This document shows, in pieces, positions 42,401 to 51,483 of a stretch of DNA of 64,000 bases (the first letter of the stretch is position 1; each line of letters starts with the position of its first letter). The notes beneath the pieces were generated by a model. It was given only the letters and a program-made list of their open reading frames with translations. It ran no database searches and was not told where the DNA came from. The position numbers and the translations under genes were made by a program. The DNA comes from Salicibibacter cibarius. Its GTDB lineage: Bacteria; Bacillota; Bacilli; Bacillales; Marinococcaceae. The stretch covers positions 3,968,001-4,032,000 of the forward strand of contig NZ_CP054705.1 of NCBI RefSeq assembly GCF_016495725.1, in the 5' to 3' direction.

Positions 42401-45400
42401 CATTCTTTAAAAGCTGTTGAGTTATCAAGAAGTATCCAAAACCATTTCGGTAAAGCAGTGAGCATAGCAGATATATTCGAGTTCCCAACCATTGAAGGAC
42501 TTTGCCAAAGACTTCATGATATGAATCCTATTACAACACCAATTGTACCTACACATAATCACAAAGATATTGTACCTTTAACAGTCGAACAAGAACGCCT
42601 ATGGTTTCTCCATCAATTTGAAGGGCCAAACTCGGCATATAATATACCATTCGTCGTTAAAATGAAGGAGGGCGAACTTGACGAGCAACTTATACGGGTT
42701 GCTTTAGGCGATGTGATCACTCGCCATGCCATGTTAGGCGCCTCATTTTTTGAACAAAATCATAAGCCTGTTCAACAGTTACAACCAGGCGATGATCAAC
42801 CATTTATAACAAATATTCACCTTAACGATGAGGATCTTGAGACAGTCCTAAATGATCTAAGCCAGTATACGTTTAACCTTGAAAACGATCATCCGTTGCG
42901 CGTATTTATCATTCATGGGAATGAATCTATCCAAGCGGTTCTCTTTTTATTCCACCACATCATTTTAGATGGCTGGTCGCTATCGACCTTCGCAAATGAC
43001 TTCAGTGCCGCTTACAATGCTCATAAACGCGGAACATCGGCTTCTTTCGATACGCCTTCCATTGATTATATTGATTATATGCGTTGGCAGAAGCGTTGGT
43101 TTAGCGAACATCAACAAACATTAACTGATCAATTATCATTCTGGAAAAATGAACTGCACAATGTACCGGAAGAGATTCAATTACCAACAGACGGAAACCG
43201 GGATCCATCTCTCAAAATGAGTGCGCGATATGAATCAGTAGAACTAGACGAATCATCCGTTGCGCGATTGGAAACCATTGCCCAAGAGCAAGGCACCAGT
43301 TTATTCACTGTTCTTTTTACAGCTTACTCGATTCTATTGAACAAAATGGGAGCAGGAAATGATCTCCCCATTGGCTTGCCGGTAACAGGAAGAAATCATG
43401 CGCAAACGGATTCACTGCTCGGATTGTTTGTAAAGACGCTTGTTGTTCGCACAAAACCAAACGAGCACGCTCGTTTCATTGATGTGCTTGCTCAAGTACA
43501 AGAACGAATCCAAAGCGCTCATAAACATCAGGATGTTCCCTTTGAGCAAATTGTCGAAGCTGTTAATCCGACAAGAGTAAAAGGTAGAAATCCATTGTTT
43601 CAGGTAATGTTTGCCTATCAAAATCTCCCGGATTTTTCATTATCCATCGATGATGTAACCGTTGAGGAGACCATTTATCCTACAGGCCATGCGAAGTTCG
43701 ACCTCTCTTTAGAACTGTCAGAAGTACATTCCTCTCATGGTAACAAAAGGGTGAAGGGCATGTTTGAATACCGTCGCGACCTGTTTCATGAAAATACCAT
43801 TCAAAAACTCAAAACCTATTTTATCCGTATTTTAGAAACCGTATGTTCCACCCCGGCGATCAAGATTGATGGTATCGACGTATTAAACAAAAGGGAGATT
43901 GCAGCGCTCACAACATCCAAAACACCGAATCCGGTTCCTGTATCAGATACGATTGTGGATCATTTCGAACGACAAGCGAAGCAACACCCACAAAAATGCG
44001 CATTATCATTCGAGGGCAAACAGTTGTCTTATCAAGATGTAAACGAAAAATCAAACCAACTCGCACGTTGTTTACGTGAAAAAGGCGTCGGCGGGAACGG
44101 GTTCGCCGCCATTTCACTTCCAAGGTCATTGAATATGATCGTTGCAATCCTTGGCACGTTAAAAGCCGGGGCAGCCTATGTACCAATTGATCCAAACTAT
44201 CCAGCCGATCGAAAGGAATATTTAGTTTCCGACTCGCGTCCATCGGTCATCATTACGAATGCAGAAACCAGCATAAATATTTTTCACTCTATCGATGCCG
44301 AAACGATTGTTCTAGATAATGAAAATGTCCAGCAAGAATTGAAGTCAAAATCAAAAACCAATCTGCAACCTAATGAAAGAAATACGACACTAGATCCAGA
44401 GAACCCGGCTTACGTGATATATACATCAGGATCTACAGGAAAACCGAAAGGTGTCGTCATTACACATGCAAACGTAGTGCGACTATTCCGTTCAACGGAT
44501 CAATGGTTCTCGTTTGATCATCATGATACATGGCCATTATTTCACTCTTACGCATTTGACTTTTCTGTATGGGAAATATGGGGAGCCCTGTTACATGGAG
44601 GTAAATTAGTGATCGTTCCATACGAAACGAGTCGTGATCCACATTCTTTTCGAGCGTTGCTCCAGGATGAAGACGTGACGGTCCTGAATCAAACTCCTTC
44701 TGCTTTTTATCCGTTGTTAGAAGTTGATAAAGGCTTTCAACAACCAACACTTTCAAGTTTACGATTTATTATTTTCGGAGGTGAAGCATTAGATTTAGGC
44801 AAGTTTGCAGGTTGGTATGACCGCTATGCACCAGATCAGCCTTGTTTAATTAATATGTATGGGATTACCGAAACGACCGTACATGTCAGTTATGTAAAGT
44901 TAAACGAAAACGACCTAAATCAGCGAGGAAGCATCATTGGCGATTCCATCCCTGACCTTGCCATCTACATTTTGGATGACCAACTGCGACCTGTTCCTCC
45001 GGGCACAACAGGTGAAATGTATGTAACAGGCAGCGGATTGGCTAAAGGATACCTTGGAAAGCCCGCATTAACGGCAACCCGTTTTATCGCAAATCCATAT
45101 GCAATTAATGAAAGAATGTATCGGACCGGGGACCTTGCGAAATGGAGAAGTGATGGCCGGATCGAATATTTAGGTCGAATCGACCATCAGATTAAGCTTC
45201 GTGGCTTCCGCATTGAATTAGGAGAAATCAATCATACACTTTCGAGGATTCCGGGCATTGAACAGTGTGCGACGATCCTAAGAGAAGATCACCCCGGCGA
45301 TCAGCGGCTCGTCACCTATATCGTTCATCACCAACACGATCAAAATGATGAGGGTCTTATCTCTTATGTCAAAAAAGAAGCAAAGAAGGTTCTCCCTGAC

Positions 45401-46555
45401 TATATGCTACCGTCTCATTATGTTAGCGTGGATCAATTGCCGCTGACAACGAATGGAAAGCTTGACCAGAAAGCACTGCCAAAACCTGTACAGAAAATAG
45501 CGCAAACGACAAGTCCACGCACTCCCCAAGAAGAAGTGCTGTGTCAATTATTCGAGGAAACACTAGGAATAGACCAAATCGGAATCTATGATAGCTTTTT
45601 CGAATGCGGCGGGCATTCGTTGCTCGCTATTCAGCTCATTCGAAAAATAAATCATCATTTTAACGACAACCTTTCAATTCGATCATTGTTTGAAGCGCCT
45701 GAAGTTGCCGAACTAGCGGAATTGCTTAATAGTGATCATTCTCAAAGTGAGTTGGATGTTATGCTTCCCCTACGTAAAAGCGGAAACAGCACCCCCCTCT
45801 TTTGTATTCATCCAGCCGGCGGACTTAGCTGGTGTTATGCAGGGTTAATAAAGTCGATCGATGATGTTCCGATTTACGGTCTTCAAGCCAGAGGCATTTT
45901 GCATCAAGACACCATCGCACGTTCGCTAGATGAACTGGTTGACGATTATGTAACGCATATGCGACATACGCAACCTGAAGGGCCTTATCGCCTCCTCGGC
46001 TGGTCTCTCGGCGGGAATATTGCTTTTGAGATTGCTTGCCGGTTGAGAACGATTGGCGAGAGAGTCGAATTACTTGCAATTTTAGATTCATATCCAAGTC
46101 ACATGCTTCCATTTAGTGAAATACCAGATGAATTGGAAGCCATCAATGCTTTATTAGCTATGGGAGGATATGACATCGAATCAATCGATGATGACAATAT
46201 TACGCTCGCAAAAGCAATTTCTTGGTTAAAAAATGAGAACAGTGCATTGGCAAGCTTAGATAAAGACACCTTGTATCGATTAAAGGATACGTTCATAAAT
46301 TCCATCAAGCTTCTTCATACGCATGATCTTAAACGCTATGATGGCGATGTTCTCTTTTTCCGATCTACCGTCCTCCCATCATGGATTGAACCTATTTCCA
46401 TGTCTGAGTGGCAATCTTATATCACCGGAGACCTCAAAGTACACGATGTTTATTGCAAACATAAAGACATGTGCCAGCCAAAGCCGGTTAAAGAAATTGG
46501 AGAAGTTGTGGCAAATCATTTAACTAAAATGGAGAAAGGAAGGGGACACACATGA
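39434..46555 (+). CDS. dhbF: bacillibactin non-ribosomal peptide synthetase
   Basis: A 2,373-residue dimodular NRPS with order C-A-T-C-A-T-TE. C1 (~10-430) has HHIAADGYA and C2 (~1065-1490) has HHIILDGWS. A1 (~460-960): the pocket residues read D-I-L-Q-L-G-L-I-W, the glycine code. A2 (~1510-2010): D-F-W-N-I-G-M-V-H, the threonine code. Carrier serines are in LGGHSLKAVEL and CGGHSLLAIQL. The TE (~2125-2370) has GWSLGGN. This is exactly the bacillibactin layout (DHB-Gly-Thr, trimerised and cyclised). GGAGG precedes ATG; its stop overlaps mbtH by 4 bases. Confidence 0.96.
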   Translation: MTETVTPKPLTGAQAGIWYSQQLDPNNPTYNTAEYLEIKGGLNIQQFISAIQTSLSEANGLHVSFYEADGELLQRPHKQNVNVDHIDVTQEKDAELAAQSWMKKDLEHPVQLESDALFRTALIQLDKNHYYWFLRIHHIAADGYAFSLLMQRTVNLYSALLQDKPSPTPFHSYDDWIQADQDYVNSQTIEKDRKFWLDKFQDNPSIQSLKEPAKSMGYSVNRERGNVPAEQTTLLAKEYGGWTETIVAAFAVYLHKLKGIEDIVLGFPIMGRFGNASQYVPTTVMNTVPLRIIINEKLSLKELVSNVHFEIQKAKKNGGYRHEHLRRDLSKVGHYNRLFGPIVNVMPFHLHPKIEGCETELHRLSAGPTEDITAHFYTNYDSSLLVDIDGHPDIYKPHELKRHLQRLLDLIKQFANTGNGELIQHLSVLPREEYDQLMRIGTGPVHQWSSAFFLDDIEGWDNVSERAIVCGNHEMSYEELRKEVARYANFFVEQGIQEGSYVAIALPRSIDMVAIMLGTLKAGAAYLPLDPDYPAERLTYMVQDTKPTCLMTTTHCLWSKNLDTPTYFIDEQTFQKTLHDYSSKFVQHRVPKHCNPAYVIYTSGSTGRPKGVVVSRQALLNFLESMNTTFNLKPSDRFLAVTTIGFDISALELYLPLMNGSTLFIAEKEVVQDPKKLDSQVTSASISVMQATPTLWQTLVHYYPDSLKGLRVLVGGEALPESLKEKLLALQCEVTNLFGPTETTIWSTLKKVTTDEIGVNTVGLPISNTDIFVLDHHLQPMPAGVTGELYIGGDGLAIGYLNRPSLTADRFIANPFSTDGSRLYRTGDLATWDEKYGLIHKGRIDHQVKIRGFRIEIGEIENALTALSGIKQVAVQAIEVNDEQQLIGYIVQDDKYNAELWDEKLRTTLQLTLPDYMIPVQFVHLNELPLTENRKIDRKALPMPNVEHQESHLLPPRTDDEVMMSQLFKNALRLNNDISMNQNFFTLGGHSLKAVELSRSIQNHFGKAVSIADIFEFPTIEGLCQRLHDMNPITTPIVPTHNHKDIVPLTVEQERLWFLHQFEGPNSAYNIPFVVKMKEGELDEQLIRVALGDVITRHAMLGASFFEQNHKPVQQLQPGDDQPFITNIHLNDEDLETVLNDLSQYTFNLENDHPLRVFIIHGNESIQAVLFLFHHIILDGWSLSTFANDFSAAYNAHKRGTSASFDTPSIDYIDYMRWQKRWFSEHQQTLTDQLSFWKNELHNVPEEIQLPTDGNRDPSLKMSARYESVELDESSVARLETIAQEQGTSLFTVLFTAYSILLNKMGAGNDLPIGLPVTGRNHAQTDSLLGLFVKTLVVRTKPNEHARFIDVLAQVQERIQSAHKHQDVPFEQIVEAVNPTRVKGRNPLFQVMFAYQNLPDFSLSIDDVTVEETIYPTGHAKFDLSLELSEVHSSHGNKRVKGMFEYRRDLFHENTIQKLKTYFIRILETVCSTPAIKIDGIDVLNKREIAALTTSKTPNPVPVSDTIVDHFERQAKQHPQKCALSFEGKQLSYQDVNEKSNQLARCLREKGVGGNGFAAISLPRSLNMIVAILGTLKAGAAYVPIDPNYPADRKEYLVSDSRPSVIITNAETSINIFHSIDAETIVLDNENVQQELKSKSKTNLQPNERNTTLDPENPAYVIYTSGSTGKPKGVVITHANVVRLFRSTDQWFSFDHHDTWPLFHSYAFDFSVWEIWGALLHGGKLVIVPYETSRDPHSFRALLQDEDVTVLNQTPSAFYPLLEVDKGFQQPTLSSLRFIIFGGEALDLGKFAGWYDRYAPDQPCLINMYGITETTVHVSYVKLNENDLNQRGSIIGDSIPDLAIYILDDQLRPVPPGTTGEMYVTGSGLAKGYLGKPALTATRFIANPYAINERMYRTGDLAKWRSDGRIEYLGRIDHQIKLRGFRIELGEINHTLSRIPGIEQCATILREDHPGDQRLVTYIVHHQHDQNDEGLISYVKKEAKKVLPDYMLPSHYVSVDQLPLTTNGKLDQKALPKPVQKIAQTTSPRTPQEEVLCQLFEETLGIDQIGIYDSFFECGGHSLLAIQLIRKINHHFNDNLSIRSLFEAPEVAELAELLNSDHSQSELDVMLPLRKSGNSTPLFCIHPAGGLSWCYAGLIKSIDDVPIYGLQARGILHQDTIARSLDELVDDYVTHMRHTQPEGPYRLLGWSLGGNIAFEIACRLRTIGERVELLAILDSYPSHMLPFSEIPDELEAINALLAMGGYDIESIDDDNITLAKAISWLKNENSALASLDKDTLYRLKDTFINSIKLLHTHDLKRYDGDVLFFRSTVLPSWIEPISMSEWQSYITGDLKVHDVYCKHKDMCQPKPVKEIGEVVANHLTKMEKGRGHT

Positions 46556-46746
46556 ATGACCCTCGCGAGAATGAGGACGAACAATATCGCGTATTAATGA
46601 ATCAAAATGGACAATACTCGATTTGGCGAATCGATCTTCCTGTCCCTGATGGATGGACTATTGTATTCGAACAAAATTATAATGCTTGTTTGGAATATAT
46701 CGATACTCATTGGAAAGAACTGTATCGGCCTGACGGGACAAAATAA
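46552..46746 (+). CDS. MbtH-like protein
   Basis: A 64-residue chaperone of NRPS adenylation domains. The conserved residues are present: QYRVLMNQNGQYSIWRIDLP, VPDGWTIVFE and ACLEYIDTHWKELYRP. ATG overlaps the dhbF stop (ATGA), so it is translationally coupled to its partner. It binds the A domains and stabilises them. Confidence 0.93.
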   Translation: MNDPRENEDEQYRVLMNQNGQYSIWRIDLPVPDGWTIVFEQNYNACLEYIDTHWKELYRPDGTK

Positions 46747-46748
46747 AT

Positions 46749-48164
46749 GTGATTAAACGTGAACGAATTGTACTGTGCACTGTCTATGTCATGGCGATGT
46801 TTATGGTTGCAATGGATACAACGATCGTAAACATCGCTATACCAACAATATCTTCTGATCTTCAGGTGCGTCCTGCATCAGTAAGTATGATTAATATCGG
46901 TTATTTAGTCAGTCTCGCAATCTTTCTGCCGACTGCCGGTTGGCTAAGCCAACGATTTGGCTCAAAGAAGGTTTTCTTCGTTGCTTTAGCCTTATTTTCA
47001 ACGTCTTCTTTATTTTGCGCGTTGGCAGGAAACATTAAAATGTTAAGCATCGCCCGTATTGCTCAAGGGGCGGCAGGTGCAATGATCGCTCCAATTGGCA
47101 TGGCCATGATCTACCGTACATTTACAGCGGAAGAGAGACCACAATTAGCAAGAATGCTTATCGTACCGATGGCTCTGGCTCCGGCTTTAGGTCCGGTTGT
47201 GGGAGGCGTTATCATTGAGGAATTCACGTGGCGATGGATCTTTATAATTAACATCCCAATTAGTGCGATCGCGATTACCCTGGGCGTTATTTACCTTCAG
47301 GAATTTACAAGTCAAATGGAAAAGAAATTTGACTTTAGAGGATTCCTCCTTCTTTGTCCGGGACTTGGACTTACGATATTCGGATTAAGTCAGACGCATG
47401 TTTTCGGGTGGGATTCTCCAATCATAGCCACTTGCACACTTCTGGGAATGTGCCTTCTATTATGTTGGATGTTCACTTATCAAAAGACAGTACAACCTTT
47501 GTTGGATCTAAGTGCCCATTCTGATCGTTTATATCGCCGAATGACGTTCATTATGGCTTGTTCTCAAGCCGCCTTACACGGTTTCTTATTCGCTTTTCCT
47601 TTAATGTATCAACGCACAATGGACGCCACTGCCCTCGAAGCAGGACTTATTATATTCCCGGAGGCTCTTGGTTTAATGCTTGCCTCTCAACTCGTCCCCT
47701 TGTCAAATAAAAAATGGGGGCCCAGGCTCGTCATTTCTACGGGGTTGGTTGTAACCATTTTTATTTTAATAAGTTTAAGTCAAATCACACCACACACGAA
47801 TGAATGGTACTTACGGGGATTCCTATTTCTGATTGGTTTCTTTCTCGGTCATACTGTAGGAACCATTCAAGTAACTGCATTTGCACGAATTCAAAATGAG
47901 AACATGTCTAACGCGACAACTTTATTCCAAGTTCAAAACCGGACGAGCTCAGCTATGGGAATAGCTCTGTTAGCGTTCGTGATGGAAATAGGAAGTGAAA
48001 CAATGAGCTACTCCCTTGCACTTATCAGCGCAGCTTGTGTGCTCAGTATTGGTTTAATCATCGCCCAGTCAATTAAAAATGAAGATACCGACATCGTATT
48101 TCAACCTTCAAAAGAACGTGAACATATCGAAACCGATACAAAAACTACACATTCACAAAGATAA
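46749..48164 (+). CDS. MFS exporter, probably bacillibactin efflux
   Basis: A 471-residue drug:H+ antiporter (DHA2/EmrB-like, 12-14 helices). The first helix has VAMDTTIVNIAIPTISSDL, loop 2-3 GWLSQRFGSKKVF, and motif C-like APALGPVVGGVIIEEFTWRW. It starts with GTG 46749, two bases after the mbtH stop. Its place inside the siderophore operon suggests export of the finished siderophore, as for YmfD-type exporters; the substrate is inferred from context only. The gene's end overlaps the frame of the PPTase gene but not its likely start. Confidence 0.85.
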   Translation: MIKRERIVLCTVYVMAMFMVAMDTTIVNIAIPTISSDLQVRPASVSMINIGYLVSLAIFLPTAGWLSQRFGSKKVFFVALALFSTSSLFCALAGNIKMLSIARIAQGAAGAMIAPIGMAMIYRTFTAEERPQLARMLIVPMALAPALGPVVGGVIIEEFTWRWIFIINIPISAIAITLGVIYLQEFTSQMEKKFDFRGFLLLCPGLGLTIFGLSQTHVFGWDSPIIATCTLLGMCLLLCWMFTYQKTVQPLLDLSAHSDRLYRRMTFIMACSQAALHGFLFAFPLMYQRTMDATALEAGLIIFPEALGLMLASQLVPLSNKKWGPRLVISTGLVVTIFILISLSQITPHTNEWYLRGFLFLIGFFLGHTVGTIQVTAFARIQNENMSNATTLFQVQNRTSSAMGIALLAFVMEIGSETMSYSLALISAACVLSIGLIIAQSIKNEDTDIVFQPSKEREHIETDTKTTHSQR

Positions 48165-48174
48165 GGGGGCGTAC

Positions 48175-48858
48175 ATGCCCGATATATACTTGCATAAACG
48201 ACCTGAATGCTTAACAAACGATACCGTTCATCACCTGCTTATACACCTACCATGTGAAGAACATGCCCGTATAAAAAAACAAAAGAAGCAATTGATTGAC
48301 CAATACAGGTCAGCTGCCGGCGTTTTACTTGCGATGCATATGTTTGATCTTTACTGCGGTCATAAAAATTATCATTTTCAAAGAAATGCAAACGGAAAGC
48401 CAATCATTAAATCAGACACGCCATTCGCTTTTAATCTTTCACATTCCGGTCAATGGATTGCGGGGGTTGCAAGTATTGAACGGATGATCATTGGGATTGA
48501 CATTGAAGAAATCAAACCCGTCCCAGGCTGGTTGATGAAGGATTCGAACATTTTCACTCATGATGAACGTCGCTGGTTATTCGAAAGTGAATGTCCAACA
48601 GAACGTTTTTATACACTATGGACCGCCAAAGAGAGTTGTCTAAAAGCCATGGGAACAGGTCTTGTCGATGAGTTACACAAAATCACCATTGATAATACGC
48701 GAAAATTCATTCGCAATAAGTTGGAGAACACTATCTATCACTTTATTCCCTATGATGAAATTCCACAGTACAAACTAACAGTATCAGCTCATCAGCCAAT
48801 ATCTCCAAGCCCGGTCACGTATGTTTCACAATCAGATTTGTTTGATGTTCCTTCTTAG
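48175..48858 (+). CDS. Sfp-type 4'-phosphopantetheinyl transferase
   Basis: A 227-residue enzyme that converts apo carrier domains of DhbB and DhbF to holo form. Motifs: PFAFNLSHSGQWIAG, the Mg-binding pair in IIGIDIEEIKPV, and FYTLWTAKESCLKAMGTGL with the W-x-x-K-E-S/A signature. ATG 48175 follows AAGGGGGCG; a frame to 48079 overlaps the exporter and lacks a site. Having its own PPTase makes the cluster self-contained apart from dhbA. Confidence 0.92.
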   Translation: MPDIYLHKRPECLTNDTVHHLLIHLPCEEHARIKKQKKQLIDQYRSAAGVLLAMHMFDLYCGHKNYHFQRNANGKPIIKSDTPFAFNLSHSGQWIAGVASIERMIIGIDIEEIKPVPGWLMKDSNIFTHDERRWLFESECPTERFYTLWTAKESCLKAMGTGLVDELHKITIDNTRKFIRNKLENTIYHFIPYDEIPQYKLTVSAHQPISPSPVTYVSQSDLFDVPS

Positions 48859-48884
48859 GAGATAACAGGCCATTCGTATGATAG

Positions 48885-48921
48885 GGTCAATCAGAATTTA
48901 TTTCTGGTTGGCCATTTTAAT
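48885..48921 (+). terminator. putative end of the dhb operon
   Basis: An imperfect stem (ggtcaatcagaa with ttctggttggcc) is followed by an A/T-rich tail; it lies 27 bases past the PPTase stop. Confidence 0.55.
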
Positions 48922-48964
48922 TGGATTTTTCAACAATAGTTCCATCATTATCCATCGGCTTGGA

Positions 48965-49744
48965 TTAATCGACTCCCCCCGGCGGCGTCGCCAGTATGGC
49001 CAAATAAAAGACAATTGCAATGACCAATATGTAGCTGCCAATATACAACAATAATTGACGGTTCAAGTACTTGTGCATAAAGAGAACACTCGTCTCGTGT
49101 TGAAAAAGATTAATTTCTTTTATGAGGGCTTTCGCACGTTTATTTTGAAAGAAATATAGAATGGTTTCCACAAATAGACGGCAAAACATATAAAAAATAA
49201 GGAAAAAGGAACCGAGTACGTACATCTCCCATGGATCTTCCGTTGAAGATTCCAAGGCGAGCACAATTGTTGGAAATGCGAAAAAGAGAATAAACAATAA
49301 CCACAAGAAAAAAACGGATATGATTCTAAGTAATGCCAATAAGCATCCTGGCGAAAATTCCAAACTCATCGCGCCAAGCATTTTGCTCACTCTAGCATAA
49401 TCGATGTTCTCGCGGCTTTTTTGGACATAATCTTTAGCATAATACTGCCAATAGGCATTTCCGGTTCCTTGGTTAAAATAGCCCGGTTCATACTTAAAAT
49501 AAAGATCGCGCCGTTTATATTTAACAGGCCGTTTCGGAGTGGCAGGGTCTCTAACTTTATTAATCCCTCTGCTTAGGAATCTGCTTACATGAAAGGATTC
49601 TTTGCTTTCTTCCTTCGATTCCGGAAGTTTCATTCTAAAAAAGCGGTCCCGTCTATATCTTCGTGGCCCACGGTACCCCCATAGCAATAAAATAAGGTAT
49701 ATAAGACATAGCATCATGACTATATTCGAAGGAATGCCTAACAT
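48965..49744 (-). CDS. unknown membrane protein, paralogue 1
   Basis: A 259-residue protein, family not recognised. One helix at ~5-22 is followed by a strikingly basic-aromatic motif GYRGPRRYRRDRFFRMKLP. A soluble stretch of ~110 residues ends in ENIDYARVSKMLGAMSLEFS. Helices follow at ~130-160, ~170-195 and ~235-255, with a helical hairpin INLFQHETSVLFMHKYLNRQLLLYI between. It is clearly homologous to the next gene upstream (same motifs, same order), so they arose by duplication. It lies 89 bases downstream of it, probably in one operon. Confidence 0.75.
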   Translation of the reverse strand: MLGIPSNIVMMLCLIYLILLLWGYRGPRRYRRDRFFRMKLPESKEESKESFHVSRFLSRGINKVRDPATPKRPVKYKRRDLYFKYEPGYFNQGTGNAYWQYYAKDYVQKSRENIDYARVSKMLGAMSLEFSPGCLLALLRIISVFFLWLLFILFFAFPTIVLALESSTEDPWEMYVLGSFFLIFYMFCRLFVETILYFFQNKRAKALIKEINLFQHETSVLFMHKYLNRQLLLYIGSYILVIAIVFYLAILATPPGGVD

Positions 49745-49833
49745 AGTTGATCCTCACCTCCAGAAAACCCTAATCATACATAACCGGCGACAAGCATTTC
49801 TGCGTTGCTGTTTGTTGTCGATTGACATGTCAA

Positions 49834-50715
49834 TCACCAATCAATCCCATATGGCGGTTCCGCTTGGCCAAGCAGGATATAGGTAATGCCTGTGAGGAGC
49901 ACATAACTGACGATGTAGAAAGCAAATTGCCGATGAAGATATTTGTTGATGACATCGATCGTCGCCTCAGATTTTAACAGATTGAGTTCCTGGACGATTC
50001 GTTTTGACCGGCGAATCTGAACGGCATACTGGATCGTTTCCAAGATCAATCGACAACCCATATAGATAAGGATCATATAACCGCCGAGAGCAAGCAACTC
50101 CCATGGCGGGTTCGGATCATAAGATTGGTCCCCGATATGCTCCATAACGATCACTAAAGGCATAAAACCCACAGCAAAAAAATAAAAGAGAAAAAAAACA
50201 AAGTGGGACAGGAAGCGCAATGGCCACATCCGCCAGCCCGGTGACAGGTCGAGACTGATCACCCCGAGCATTTTCGCCATCTTGGCGTAATCGATTGTCT
50301 TCCGGCTGTTCAGGACACGGTCGGCAATGTAGTGAGACCAAGATGCCCCTGAACTCGTACCGGGAGGGCTGTACAAGTAATAAACATCTCTTCGCGCAGA
50401 ATCCTTTATATCCCCCCGAATCGAGCCGTCGTTCGTTAACGGAAGTCCTTCATCAAACAATCTGCCGGCATTCACATCCTCCCTGCTGTCTTCATGGAAC
50501 CCGGCGCCCTTCATCGAGAAAAATCGATCTCGCCTGTAACGCCTGGGGCCGCGCCAACCCCAGATCCATGCGGCTAGATAGATAGCAGCAAGCATCAAAC
50601 ATACATGCAACGGAATAAATTCCCCAAAAACGTCCACGTCATAACCCTCCGTTTGAAATTCCTCACGTCCAAATAATGATTCACTTTTTTGCGTCATATG
50701 CCATGCGTCGATCAA
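49834..50715 (-). CDS. unknown membrane protein, paralogue 2
   Basis: A 293-residue relative of the neighbouring gene with a longer N-terminus. Shared features: WGWRGPRRYRRDRFFSMKGA after the first helix, KTIDYAKMAKMLGVISLDLS in the cytosolic part, three later helices and ELNLLKSEATIDVINKYLHRQFAFY near the C-terminus. The start overlaps the stop of the small upstream gene by 4 bases, so they are co-translated. A heteromeric complex of the two paralogues is plausible. No family or catalytic residues recognised. Confidence 0.75.
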   Translation of the reverse strand: MIDAWHMTQKSESLFGREEFQTEGYDVDVFGEFIPLHVCLMLAAIYLAAWIWGWRGPRRYRRDRFFSMKGAGFHEDSREDVNAGRLFDEGLPLTNDGSIRGDIKDSARRDVYYLYSPPGTSSGASWSHYIADRVLNSRKTIDYAKMAKMLGVISLDLSPGWRMWPLRFLSHFVFFLFYFFAVGFMPLVIVMEHIGDQSYDPNPPWELLALGGYMILIYMGCRLILETIQYAVQIRRSKRIVQELNLLKSEATIDVINKYLHRQFAFYIVSYVLLTGITYILLGQAEPPYGIDW

Positions 50716-50972
50716 GCGTCATGATTGCCTTCCTCCCCGATGGGGATAAAAATCGTGTTTCCCTTGCTATCTTTCCATCCGTCAACACTCTTACCATTGT
50801 TTAAGTGGTCGATCAGCTGTGATTGATCTTTCAAGTTATCAGGTCTGATCATGGCTAGTATATTACCATTGGCATCCCTGATCATAAATTCATGTAAATC
50901 GCCGTCCATAGCCACTTCATTGACCTCATACAGAAACCAATCATTATTATCTCTCTTGATCCATGTTTGCAT
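50712..50972 (-). CDS. small soluble protein of unknown family
   Basis: An 86-residue protein: TWIKRDNNDWFLYEVNEVAM, then EFMIRDANGNILAMIRPDNL, then a C-terminal NGKSVDGWKDSKGNTIFIPI. The pattern suggests a small beta-sheet domain (repeated D-x-x-G turns). No signal peptide or membrane helix. ATG 50972 has AAAGGA 9 bases upstream, better than ATG 50981. It is first in an apparent three-gene operon with the paralogous membrane proteins, so it may be their cytosolic partner. Confidence 0.65.
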   Translation of the reverse strand: MQTWIKRDNNDWFLYEVNEVAMDGDLHEFMIRDANGNILAMIRPDNLKDQSQLIDHLNNGKSVDGWKDSKGNTIFIPIGEEGNHDA

Positions 50973-51152
50973 GGTGACCATTCCTTTCGTTTTTTTACAG
51001 CGTCATGCGAACGGTTTCTATCATATACCCCTTTTATGGTTTGACATAAACGGATGACATGTCGAAGTGTTGCGGATCATTCCCTTATGGCATTCATCAT
51101 AGTCATCAGTGCCCATAATCGTTTTCTTTTTTTTACAATCATTATGAAATAG

Positions 51153-51186
51153 GAAAAGCGACCGCACAGAAGTGCAAGTCGCTTTC
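51153..51186 (-). terminator. terminator after the small membrane protein genes
   Basis: Stem gaaagcgac / gtcgctttt(c) with a T-rich end on the minus strand, 34 bases past the 51220 stop. Confidence 0.6.
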
Positions 51187-51219
51187 GGTTCCCTACTCGC
51201 CCAAATGTTAGGTCATGAA

Positions 51220-51483
51220 TTAGCGCGCGGGCGCTTTTTTCATTACGATGAGCAAAATCCCAATAATGAGGATAGGCAACAAGAAATAGGATAGGCTTTG
51301 CCCGCCTTGCATCATCCATGAAAACAGCACAATCGCTACGGCAAAGATACCGATGCCGGGCAAGATCTTCCGAATATTCACGAACGTGAACTTGCTGAAG
51401 TGATTGATAATAAACAAAAGGAACGCGCCGATCAACAGAAACGCCACCACTTGGATCACGACGATGACCGCCATCGTTGACAT
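51220..51483 (-). CDS. small membrane protein, unknown
   Basis: An 87-residue protein with three hydrophobic helices (~5-27, ~40-60, ~65-82) and a short basic tail KKAPAR. Family not recognised. Its ATG directly follows the stop of the gene upstream (one base apart), so both are one operon. GGGAGG-type ribosome site present inside the end of the upstream gene. Confidence 0.65.
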   Translation of the reverse strand: MSTMAVIVVIQVVAFLLIGAFLLFIINHFSKFTFVNIRKILPGIGIFAVAIVLFSWMMQGGQSLSYFLLPILIIGILLIVMKKAPAR

